Assembly: GCA_012962735.1 (NCBI GenBank)
Contig: DTXA01000542.1
Span: 1-6,001 of the forward strand
Origin: Candidatus Latescibacterota bacterium
GTDB taxonomy: Bacteria > Latescibacterota > 4484-107 > B68-G9
Direction: 5' to 3'
DNA length: 6,001 nt
Positions 1 through 5,941 of this stretch are shown piece by piece (position 1 is the first letter of the stretch; each line of letters opens with the position of its first letter). A program made the position numbers and the translations under genes. A model generated the notes under the pieces. The model searched no databases. It saw nothing but the letters and a program-made list of their open reading frames with translations, and had not been told where the DNA came from.

Positions 1-1675
1 CCTTGAGGGCAGCCGCTGTGCTTATGGCGACGCACCTTCTGCTGTCCGGCTTAGCCCTGCCCTCCATGAGCCCGGGTATCTCACTGAACTGCCTTCTGAC
101 CTCTTCGACCATCCTGAAGGCCGCCCTTCCCACCGCTGTCATGGTGAAGGCCGCCACGAGGAAAGGGATGGTACCTCCTATAAGCATACCTGTCACGACG
201 TTGGGGTCTGAGATGTTGAGGCTTATGTGCGGAAGGCCCTTGGAGCTCAGGGCAGCGTTCACGGTCTGGCTGTACGCCGAGAAGAGGGCCAAGGCAGTGA
301 GGGCGGCCGAGCCTATGGCAAAGCCCTTTCCTATGGCGGCCGTGGTGTTGCCGAGAGCGTCCAAGTTGTCGGTTATGGCCCTCACATCCTCGCCCAGGCC
401 GGCCATCTCGGATATTCCGCCCGCGTTGTCCGCTACGGGACCGTACGCGTCAACCGACATAGTGACCCCTATCGTGGCCAACATCCCCACGGCGGAGATC
501 CCTATCCCGTAAAGTCCTCCAAACTTATAGGCCACGAAGACCGCCGCGGCTATCGCCAGGACGGGGAGTGCCACGCTCTTCATCCCCACCGCAAGCCCCA
601 TTATTATGTTGGTTGCAGGGCCGGTCTCAGCGGCGTTGGCTATGCGCTTTATCGGAGGGCCTGAGGTGTAGTACTCGCTTAAAAGCCCTATGGCTATGCC
701 CGCGAGGCACCCCGAGAGCACGGCCCAGAAGAGCCCGACTTGAAGCTCCAGCCCCCTCACGGCACCGTAGGTCCCGACGAGCATCAGGACCGCCGCAACG
801 TAGGTCGCATAGCGCAGGGCTGTCTGTGGATTCATATATCTCAATACTTTGATGGAAGCTACGCCCAAAAGGGAACTTATGAGTCCAAGCATGATGATTA
901 AGACCGGGAGGGCCATATAGGAGGCACGGTTTCCGACGATGACCGTCGAAGTGGCACCTATGACCACGGTGGCTATCACCGAATTTACGTAGGACTCAAA
1001 TAGGTCCGCACCCATCCCGGCCACGTCCCCCACGTTGTCCCCTACGTTGTCGGCTATGACGGCGGGGTTCCTGGGGTCGTCCTCGGGTATACCGGCCTCC
1101 ACCTTGCCCACAAGGTCCGCGCCCACATCCGCGCTTTTGGTGTATATCCCTCCCCCCACCCTGGCGAAGAGGGCTATGGAGCTCGCTCCCATCCCGAACC
1201 CACTTAAAACCTGAGCGGTCTCGGGCCTGCCGAAGAAGTGGTAGAAGATGCCGACGCCCAGAAGCCCCAGGCTGGCCACCGCGAGCCCCATGACCGAACC
1301 GCCCGAAAACGCCACGCTTAAGGCCTTCGCCTGGCCGGACGTCCTGGCTGCCTCGGCCGTGCGAGCGTTCGCCATGGTGGCGGCCCTCATCCCCAAAAAT
1401 CCTGCGAGCATCGAACAGGCCGCCCCGGAGAGGAAGGCTACACCGGTCCTAAGCCCTATGCCTAAGCTCAGGAGCACGAACGCGACCCCGACGAAGGCTG
1501 CGATGACGGAGTATTCCTTCCCTAAGAAGGCCATGGCACCTTCCCTTATGGCCTCGGATATCTCCCTCATCTCCTCAGTGCCCTCGGGTTGGCGCTTAAG
1601 GTACAGGTATATTAACCCAGCAACCACCAATCCCAGGACCCCGAACCAGGGGGCCCATCCTGTCCACTCCACCAT
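1..1675 (-). CDS. hppA: Membrane-bound ion-pumping pyrophosphatase, K+-dependent type (partial, C-terminus beyond window)
   Basis: Integral membrane enzyme that hydrolyses pyrophosphate to pump Na+ or H+ across the cytoplasmic membrane. Translation from ATG 1675 gives 558 residues with no stop before the window edge; the family is usually about 650-750 residues, so the last 100 or more are missing. Seen: hydrophobic helices throughout; the PPi/Mg2+ site at 183-227 (DVGADLVGKVE, PEDDPRNPAVIADNVGDNVGD, then ADLFES); a second acidic site at 409-426 (VDAYGPVADNAGG); and GNTTAAIGKG at 442-451. Family knowledge: Ala and Gly at the two diagnostic positions (here A446, G449) mark K+-dependent enzymes, whereas K+-independent ones carry Lys and Thr. 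Glu227, three residues after Asp224, is placed as in Na+-pumping enzymes. The start is set by AAGGAGG 4 nt upstream. Last visible gene of the operon, 9 nt after pth. Family identity is very secure; ion specificity is inferred. Confidence 0.96.
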   Translation of the reverse strand, partial: MVEWTGWAPWFGVLGLVVAGLIYLYLKRQPEGTEEMREISEAIREGAMAFLGKEYSVIAAFVGVAFVLLSLGIGLRTGVAFLSGAACSMLAGFLGMRAATMANARTAEAARTSGQAKALSVAFSGGSVMGLAVASLGLLGVGIFYHFFGRPETAQVLSGFGMGASSIALFARVGGGIYTKSADVGADLVGKVEAGIPEDDPRNPAVIADNVGDNVGDVAGMGADLFESYVNSVIATVVIGATSTVIVGNRASYMALPVLIIMLGLISSLLGVASIKVLRYMNPQTALRYATYVAAVLMLVGTYGAVRGLELQVGLFWAVLSGCLAGIAIGLLSEYYTSGPPIKRIANAAETGPATNIIMGLAVGMKSVALPVLAIAAAVFVAYKFGGLYGIGISAVGMLATIGVTMSVDAYGPVADNAGGISEMAGLGEDVRAITDNLDALGNTTAAIGKGFAIGSAALTALALFSAYSQTVNAALSSKGLPHISLNISDPNVVTGMLIGGTIPFLVAAFTMTAVGRAAFRMVEEVRRQFSEIPGLMEGRAKPDSRRCVAISTAAALK

Positions 1676-1679
1676 CTCC

Positions 1680-1686
1680 CCTCCTT
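1680..1686 (-). promoter_or_regulatory. hppA ribosome binding site overlapping the pth stop codon
   Basis: AAGGAGG lies 4 nt before the hppA ATG, and its first two A bases are the last two of the pth TAA stop. This strong site fixes the hppA start. It also implies that ribosomes ending pth translation finish on top of the hppA initiation site, so the two genes are probably translationally coupled (inference). Confidence 0.8.
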
Positions 1687-2254
1687 AGTTTTTTTGGTGT
1701 CGAGTGTTAGCCCACCTCATAGCGGCCTCCGGCCCTTCCCTGAGGAACTTCCTCACGGCCTCGGCGGCCCTTTCTACCATGTCCTCCACTTCCCTCAGCT
1801 CCTCCTCCTCGAACGGGCTCAGGACGTAGCTTACGAGGTCTCCCTCACGGGGCCTACCTATCCCGAGGCGCAGCCTCGGAAATTCCTGGGTCCCCAGAGC
1901 ACTCACGACCGAAGCTAAGCCTTTATGTCCCCCTGGTCCCCCCCTCAGCCTGAGCCTCAGCCTTCCCAGGGGAAGGTCCACATCGTCCGAGACCACCAAG
2001 ATCAGTTCAGGGGGAACTTTCCACCTCTCGGAGGCGTCCTTCACGGCGAGTCCGGATAGGTTCATGTAAGTTAAAGGCTTAATCAGTACAACCGCCGCTC
2101 CCCCCATCTCCTGCTCCGCGTACATGTAGATCTCCTCCTTCTCCCAATCCCCATCGTACAACGAATCTAAGACATAAAATCCGAGGTTATGTCGGGTCTT
2201 CTCGTACCCTTCCCCGGGATTCCCTAAGCCCACAACCAGGACGTTGCCTTCCAC
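1685..2254 (-). CDS. pth: Peptidyl-tRNA hydrolase
   Basis: Cytosolic esterase that releases peptides from peptidyl-tRNAs that drop off ribosomes, recycling the tRNA. The protein is 189 residues, normal for bacterial Pth. Seen: N-terminal VVGLGNPG (7-14); TRHNLGF with the catalytic histidine H22; KPLTYMNLSG with N65; SDDVDLPLG with D90, matching the catalytic aspartate; and GGPGGHKGL with H110. N12, H22, N65, D90 and H110 match the known active-site set (E. coli N10, H20, N68, D93, H113). Odd: the residue after H110 is Lys, where Asn (HNG) is more common. The start is GTG, 6 nt after the rplY stop, with only a weak AAAGG before it; it is chosen because the VVGLGNPG strand begins immediately after. 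It ends with an A7 run before TAA. Pth commonly follows the L25 gene in bacteria. Confidence 0.97.
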   Translation of the reverse strand: MEGNVLVVGLGNPGEGYEKTRHNLGFYVLDSLYDGDWEKEEIYMYAEQEMGGAAVVLIKPLTYMNLSGLAVKDASERWKVPPELILVVSDDVDLPLGRLRLRLRGGPGGHKGLASVVSALGTQEFPRLRLGIGRPREGDLVSYVLSPFEEEELREVEDMVERAAEAVRKFLREGPEAAMRWANTRHQKN

Positions 2255-2260
2255 GGGCCT

Positions 2261-2845
2261 TTAACTCTCACCTTCCTCGGTTACTTCCTCCTCGGAAGGT
2301 TTCACTGGAGGAACGAGCGTGAGGACGGGCTGTTCCGGATCTATAAGGACGCGTGGATCTATCTCCTTCAGGTCCTTCCCGTGTATCACATCCCCTATCC
2401 CCATGCCGGAGACGTCCACCTCTATCCTCTCCGGTATCTCGGTCGGGAGGCACTCCACCTCCACCGAGTGCACTATGTGGTCCAGTACCCCTCCCTCGTT
2501 CACCCCGACAGGGGTTCCGACCGGGACCACGGGGACCTCCACGGTCACGGTCTCGCTCATGAGCACCCTTTGAAGGTCCACATGTATAAGCTCATCCGTA
2601 ACTGGATGATACTGGAGTTCCTTTACGATGGTGAGCCATTCCCTGCCGTCCACCGTGACCTTGTACACCGAACTCGTCCCTCCCCTGTGAAGGGCAGCTT
2701 CGAAGCTCTTCTTATCGAAGGCCACGGGAAGTGGGTCCTCCCCCCCGCCGTATAGGACGGCCGGGACCTTCCCCACCCTGCGGAGCTTCCTTGCGTGCTC
2801 CTTTCCCGTACCCCGTCTCTCCGCGTAGAGCACCTGTTCCGGCAT
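2261..2845 (-). CDS. rplY: 50S ribosomal protein L25, long form (CTC/TL5 family)
   Basis: Binds 5S rRNA in the large ribosomal subunit; long members are also called general stress protein CTC. At 194 residues it is the two-domain form: an N-terminal 5S-binding beta-barrel (about 1-93, with RRVGKVPAVLYG at 22-33 and KELQYHPVTDELIHVDLQRV at 75-94), then the TL5/CTC domain (about 95-182, with GGVLDHIVHSVEVECLP and IPERIEVDVS). The tail is acidic (SEEEVTEEGES). The ATG at 2845 is preferred because the near-perfect ribosome binding site AGGGGGTGA lies 5 nt upstream and the conserved domain begins right after. A TTG eight codons upstream (2869) would overlap the end of prs and has no comparable site. 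It lies 16 nt after prs, in the common prs-ctc-pth order. Confidence 0.96.
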   Translation of the reverse strand: MPEQVLYAERRGTGKEHARKLRRVGKVPAVLYGGGEDPLPVAFDKKSFEAALHRGGTSSVYKVTVDGREWLTIVKELQYHPVTDELIHVDLQRVLMSETVTVEVPVVPVGTPVGVNEGGVLDHIVHSVEVECLPTEIPERIEVDVSGMGIGDVIHGKDLKEIDPRVLIDPEQPVLTLVPPVKPSEEEVTEEGES

Positions 2846-2850
2846 GACCC

Positions 2851-2859
2851 TCACCCCCT
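2851..2859 (-). promoter_or_regulatory. rplY ribosome binding site that decides the start
   Basis: AGGGGGTGA, one mismatch from the ideal AGGAGGTGA, sits 5 nt before ATG 2845 in the 16-nt gap after the prs stop. It supports the internal ATG over the upstream TTG at 2869 and GTG at 2854. Confidence 0.75.
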
Positions 2860-2861
2860 TA

Positions 2862-3785
2862 TCATTCAAAGAGCGAACTTACCGAAAGGCCAAGGTGTAT
2901 CCTCCTTATCGCCTCGGCGAAGACCTCGGCCACCGAGATCACCTTAACCTTTCCCTCCTCAGAAAACGGGATCGTGTCGGTCACTACGACCTCCTTGAGG
3001 GAAGATTCCTGAACTTTCTTCATGGCATCACCGGAGAACAGAGGGTGCGTACATGCGGCGTACAGCTCCAAGGCCCCGGCCTCCTTGAGGGCCTGGGCGG
3101 CCCCGACGAGCGTACCTCCCGTATCTATCATATCGTCCCTTAGAAGGACGTTCTTTCCCTTCACATCTCCTATGATGTTCACGACCTCGGAGGAGTTGGG
3201 ATGGGGCCTCCTCTTGTCCACTATCACGAGGCCAACCCCCATCCTCTTTGCGAAAGCTCTGGCCATCTTCACGCTTCCGAGGTCGGGTGAGACCACGACC
3301 AGGTCCTCGGACGGGAGGGAGGAGAAGTAGCGGCCGAATATAGGGGAGGAGAGGAGGTGGTCCACGGGGATGTCAAAGAAACCCTGAATTTGGGGAGCGT
3401 GCAGGTCCATAGTGAGGACCCTGTCGGCCCCCGCAGTGGTGATGAGGTTGGCCATGAGCTTTGCGGATATCGGCTCCCTCGACCTAGCCTTCCTGTCCTG
3501 TCGGGCGTATCCGAAGTATGGTATGACCGCGGTTATGCGGTCCGCGGAGGCCCTCTTGAGTGCGTCCAACATTATCAGAAGCTCCAAGACGTTCTCGGCC
3601 GGAGGTTGGGTGGACTGCACCACGAAGACGTCGGTCCCCCTTACGCTCTCATGTATCGCTACCGATATCTCCCCGTCCTTGAACCTGCCGACTTCGGCCT
3701 CCCCCAAGGGGACTCCGAGCTTCTCAGCTATCTTAGATGCCAATTCCGGGTTGGAGTTCCCGCAGAACAACCTCAGGTCGTGCAT
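2862..3785 (-). CDS. prs: Ribose-phosphate pyrophosphokinase (PRPP synthetase)
   Basis: Cytosolic enzyme that transfers pyrophosphate from ATP to ribose 5-phosphate, giving PRPP and AMP; PRPP feeds purine, pyrimidine, NAD, histidine and tryptophan synthesis. From ATG 3785 it has 307 residues, close to the usual 310-320. Seen: N-terminal CGNSNPELA (8-16); FKDGEI (35-40); catalytic-loop segment YARQDRKARSREPISAKL (93-110); DLHAPQIQGFF (127-137) with the conserved histidine H129; VDKRRPHPN (189-197); and the PRPP/ribose-phosphate loop DDMIDTGGT (217-225). All hallmarks of class I enzymes are intact. The ATG at 3785 is chosen because AAAGGAG lies 5 nt upstream and the domain begins immediately; an open frame continues upstream but runs through the tRNA-Gln gene. 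The start overlaps the last 13 nt of the ispE frame. It is probably translated from the operon mRNA or from a 5' end made by tRNA processing. Confidence 0.97.
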   Translation of the reverse strand: MHDLRLFCGNSNPELASKIAEKLGVPLGEAEVGRFKDGEISVAIHESVRGTDVFVVQSTQPPAENVLELLIMLDALKRASADRITAVIPYFGYARQDRKARSREPISAKLMANLITTAGADRVLTMDLHAPQIQGFFDIPVDHLLSSPIFGRYFSSLPSEDLVVVSPDLGSVKMARAFAKRMGVGLVIVDKRRPHPNSSEVVNIIGDVKGKNVLLRDDMIDTGGTLVGAAQALKEAGALELYAACTHPLFSGDAMKKVQESSLKEVVVTDTIPFSEEGKVKVISVAEVFAEAIRRIHLGLSVSSLFE

Positions 3786-4726
3786 CCTCGCTCCTTTGAG
3801 GATTGGCTGCCCGGCGAGGACTCGAACCTCGATAGGCGGCTCCAAAGGCCGCTGTCCTGCCAATTGGACGACCGGGCAGCTACAGGGCTACAGGCCACAG
3901 CCCAGGAAGCCTCTTCCTTCAGCTTCTCCGCCACCCTTCGGGCTGCCTCTTCGCTTGTAAATATCCCAAATACTCCTGATCCGCTGCCGGAAAGCAGGGC
4001 TACCAGGGCCCCTTCCTCCTCCAGCCTCCTCAGGAGACGCCGGACTTGGGGATACTCCCCTTCTACCAAGGAAGAAAAGTCGTTCTCAAACATCCCCCAG
4101 GGGTCCTGGGGGGGATTTCCGTTCTCAAGGAGAGAGACTAAATTAAAATACTCATCACCGGAAGTCAAGAAGATTTTATCAACTTCTCCGTAGGCCCACC
4201 TGGTGGATATGCCGAACCCGGGATGGGCGAGGACGTAGAATACCTCGAAGGGCCAGGGTACATATCTTAGGACCTCGCCCCGCCCACGGGCTACGGCCGT
4301 GCCCGGCCTCAGGAGGAAGGTCACGTCCGAGCCCAAGGAAGAAGCTAAGGCCTCGAGCTCCCCGGGCTTCGGCCTTATGCCGTAGAGCCTGCACAGCCCC
4401 CTCAGAACCGCCGCAGCATCGCTGCTTCCTCCGCCGAACCCCGCTCCTACTGGGATACGTTTTTTAAGATGTATACTGACACCCTTAAGAATCCCGAAGG
4501 CCTCCAGGAAACTTTCTGCCGCCCGGTGGGCTATATTTTCAGGGTGTTCAGGAAGGTTCGGATCCGAACAGGTCAACGATATGCCCTCGGCTTCCTCCAA
4601 GGTAACCTCATCGTAAAGGTCCACGGTCTGCATTACCGTCAGGATATCGTGGTACCCGTCCGACCTCCTCCCCAGGACCTTGAGCCCGAGGTTTACCTTC
4701 GCGTACGCCCTCTCTACGACCGTCAT
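3773..4726 (-). CDS. ispE: 4-diphosphocytidyl-2-C-methyl-D-erythritol kinase, frame extended through tRNA-Gln
   Basis: GHMP-family kinase of the MEP isoprenoid pathway; it phosphorylates the 2-OH of CDP-methylerythritol with ATP in the cytosol. Seen: AYAKVNLGL (7-15) with the conserved K10; the ATP-binding glycine loop PVGAGFGGGSSDAA (92-105); GSDVTF with the catalytic D134; and the third GHMP motif LSGSGSGVFGIF (245-256). The ATG at 4726 overlaps the transporter stop as ATGA and has GAGGAAG 4 nt upstream. Odd: the frame is 317 residues where about 280-290 is usual. The family-like end (AVACSPV, 276-282) falls at the 5' edge of tRNA-Gln; residues 284-317 are encoded by the tRNA, the spacer and the first 13 nt of prs. 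TAG codons occur in both other frames at 3888-3890 and 3880-3882, so a one-base indel would end it just before the tRNA. Function is secure; the natural C-terminus is not. Confidence 0.95.
   Translation of the reverse strand: MTVVERAYAKVNLGLKVLGRRSDGYHDILTVMQTVDLYDEVTLEEAEGISLTCSDPNLPEHPENIAHRAAESFLEAFGILKGVSIHLKKRIPVGAGFGGGSSDAAAVLRGLCRLYGIRPKPGELEALASSLGSDVTFLLRPGTAVARGRGEVLRYVPWPFEVFYVLAHPGFGISTRWAYGEVDKIFLTSGDEYFNLVSLLENGNPPQDPWGMFENDFSSLVEGEYPQVRRLLRRLEEEGALVALLSGSGSGVFGIFTSEEAARRVAEKLKEEASWAVACSPVAARSSNWQDSGLWSRLSRFESSPGSQSSKERGCTT
3791..3797 (-). promoter_or_regulatory. prs ribosome binding site, in the 18-nt gap after tRNA-Gln
   Basis: AAAGGAG sits 5 nt before ATG 3785. It occupies the short spacer between the tRNA CCA end (3804) and prs, so cutting at the tRNA 3' end would leave a leader of about 18 nt that still carries the full site. 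It excludes the longer prs frame that would start inside the tRNA. Confidence 0.75.
3804..3878 (-). tRNA. tRNA-Gln (anticodon UUG) with encoded CCA
   Basis: A complete 75-nt cloverleaf reads on the minus strand: acceptor UGCCCGG pairing with CCGGGCA; D-arm GUCC/GGAC; anticodon stem GCGGC/GCCGC around loop CUUUGGA (anticodon UUG, reading CAA and, with wobble, CAG); a four-base variable loop; and T-arm CGAGG/CCUCG around UUCGAGU. The discriminator is G and CCA is encoded. The weak U1-A72 pair is a known identity element of bacterial tRNA-Gln. It lies in the same orientation as, and wholly inside, the 3' part of the ispE frame, and ends 18 nt before prs. No terminator or separate promoter is visible, so it is probably released from the operon transcript by RNase P and 3' processing (inference). 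Confidence 0.96.
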
Positions 4727-5868
4727 CGGACTTCCTCAAGCTTAAGGGACCATACGGCGCAGGCCAGAAATATGAGTCCGAAAGCTATCAGGGGTGCCCG
4801 TATGGTTCCCAAGGCCACACTGAGGCACTGACCTCCCAGTATCGCCGTCACCACCCCGAGGTCCCTCCAGAAGAACATCGCCCCCAGTACGAGCGGTCTC
4901 CTCTCAGGTTCGGCCACATCTCCGGCCAAGGCCAGGGAGGTCGTAGGGACCACGCCGCTCTGGCATCCGAGTATCAGTATCCCGAGCCCTAAGGAGAGGG
5001 GGGTGGTCCATCCGGCGGAGGTCAGGAGGGCCAGGCCGCTTATCCCTAAAGCTAAGGCGAGCACCTTACCCCTCCCCATCCTATCCGAGAGCGTCCCTCC
5101 TCCCAGGCTCGTGAGTGCCCTGGCGAGGGGGAAGGAGGCCGTAAGGAGTAGGGAACGCCAGCCGTAGGCCTTAGGGAGGAAGTCGGCCACGGTCCCAAGG
5201 AGGAGGCCGAAGGAGAGGGCAGAGACGAACTGTAAGGACCCGACCATCTTCACCCGACGGGTCCTCATAAGCTTCAGTACCTCCCTGAGGGGCCGATGGG
5301 GGGGTAGGCCCCCTCCCCGTGAGAGGAAGAGGAGGGCGAAGTTTCCCACGAGGCTCAGCCCCAAGGCCAGCCCGTACATAGTATCCCCACCCCACCTGGT
5401 CCTAGTGGCTCCCAAGGCCACCACCCCCAGGGTAAATCCCAGGCCAGTACAGAGATATAGCACTCCCGACGAAGTCCCGTACCTCTCCCCTCTGGATACG
5501 TTGAGCACCCTAGTGCCGCCCGTTATCCAGAGGGAGGCCGCGCCCCAGCCCCACAACAGGGCCATGGCCAAGGTCAACGGATAGCACCGGGAAGAGAGCA
5601 CGGTGACCACGAAGGCCGTATATGTCAAGGAGCCCAAAACTATGGAGCGGTATTCTCCTAAGATCCTTATGGAGTAACCTATTCCTAACCTCCAGAACAT
5701 AAAGGAGATATAAACCACCGCCAGGATCAACGAATACCGCATCGTGCCCCAGGACGTAGTCTCCCGAAGGTGCGGGAGGAGGAACTGCTGTTGGGCACCT
5801 GCGCCCATGAAAAGGAAGAAGAAGGCCCCGGATAGAACCTTCAGGTCCCGGGGCAGGTTCCTTCCCAT
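4723..5868 (-). CDS. MFS-type transporter, substrate unknown
   Basis: Predicted polytopic inner-membrane protein of 381 residues with about 12 hydrophobic segments, roughly at 11-32, 44-66, 74-93, 98-116, 134-153, 164-183, 207-227, 238-258, 267-285, 290-311, 325-345 and 354-375. A basic loop (184-206, with RTRR) splits the two halves, as in the major facilitator superfamily. The second half carries a good MFS motif A between segments 8 and 9 (GGGTLSDRMGRGKVL, 256-270); the equivalent in the first half (around 60-77) is degenerate. No substrate-specific motif is recognisable. The ATG at 5868 is chosen over an upstream GTG at 5904 because AAGGAGG lies 7 nt upstream; the GTG has no such site and sits right after the terminator. 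First gene after the terminator and overlapping ispE by 4 nt, hence cotranscribed. Membership is well supported; the role is unknown. Confidence 0.86.
   Translation of the reverse strand: MGRNLPRDLKVLSGAFFFLFMGAGAQQQFLLPHLRETTSWGTMRYSLILAVVYISFMFWRLGIGYSIRILGEYRSIVLGSLTYTAFVVTVLSSRCYPLTLAMALLWGWGAASLWITGGTRVLNVSRGERYGTSSGVLYLCTGLGFTLGVVALGATRTRWGGDTMYGLALGLSLVGNFALLFLSRGGGLPPHRPLREVLKLMRTRRVKMVGSLQFVSALSFGLLLGTVADFLPKAYGWRSLLLTASFPLARALTSLGGGTLSDRMGRGKVLALALGISGLALLTSAGWTTPLSLGLGILILGCQSGVVPTTSLALAGDVAEPERRPLVLGAMFFWRDLGVVTAILGGQCLSVALGTIRAPLIAFGLIFLACAVWSLKLEEVR
4731..4737 (-). promoter_or_regulatory. ispE ribosome binding site inside the transporter gene end
   Basis: GAGGAAG lies 4 nt before the ispE ATG, within the last codons of the transporter gene. 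Together with the ATGA stop/start overlap it suggests translational coupling of the two genes. Confidence 0.65.
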
Positions 5869-5875
5869 CACCTCC

Positions 5876-5882
5876 CCTCCTT
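5876..5882 (-). promoter_or_regulatory. Transporter gene ribosome binding site
   Basis: AAGGAGG lies 7 nt before ATG 5868, followed by a second GGAGGTG directly abutting the ATG. The purine-rich leader supports this start over GTG 5904. Confidence 0.7.
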
Positions 5883-5910
5883 CCTTTCGACCCGGGAGTG
5901 GCACACAATA

Positions 5911-5935
5911 TAAAAAAGCGTCTGGGTCCAGACGC
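5911..5935 (-). terminator. Rho-independent terminator after tRNA-fMet
   Basis: On the minus strand a perfect 7-bp stem GCGTCTG/CAGACGC with loop GACC is followed at once by six T residues and ATAT. It begins 6 nt after the tRNA CCA end, so it should end the initiator-tRNA transcript and separate it from the transporter-to-hppA operon, unless it is leaky. The hairpin is symmetric, but only the minus strand has the U-tract. Confidence 0.88.
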
Positions 5936-5941
5936 CTAAGA

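Noticed and set aside
3..852. Plus-strand open frames opposite hppA
   Set aside because: They mirror a highly conserved minus-strand gene, overlap each other in different frames and have low-complexity composition typical of shadow frames.
2862..3863. Longer prs with a 26-residue N-terminal extension
   Set aside because: The extension is encoded by the tRNA-Gln gene and spacer; ATG 3785 has a strong ribosome binding site and begins at the conserved domain.
3804..3878. tRNA-Gln as a pseudogene or tRNA-like element, given its overlap with ispE
   Set aside because: All stems pair fully, the T-loop is canonical, the U1-A72 identity feature is present and CCA is encoded, so it looks functional.
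3879..3960. Internal promoter for tRNA-Gln within the end of ispE
   Set aside because: A TTTACA-like hexamer occurs near 3960, but there is no -10 match at suitable spacing.
3357..4193. Long plus-strand open frame (278 codons) opposite prs, tRNA-Gln and ispE
   Set aside because: It is antisense to strongly recognised genes, crosses a tRNA and shows no domain-like pattern; such frames are frequent in GC-rich DNA.
4723..5904. Longer transporter starting at GTG 5904
   Set aside because: It has no ribosome binding site, sits just after the terminator T-tract, and the added residues are the translated purine-rich leader.
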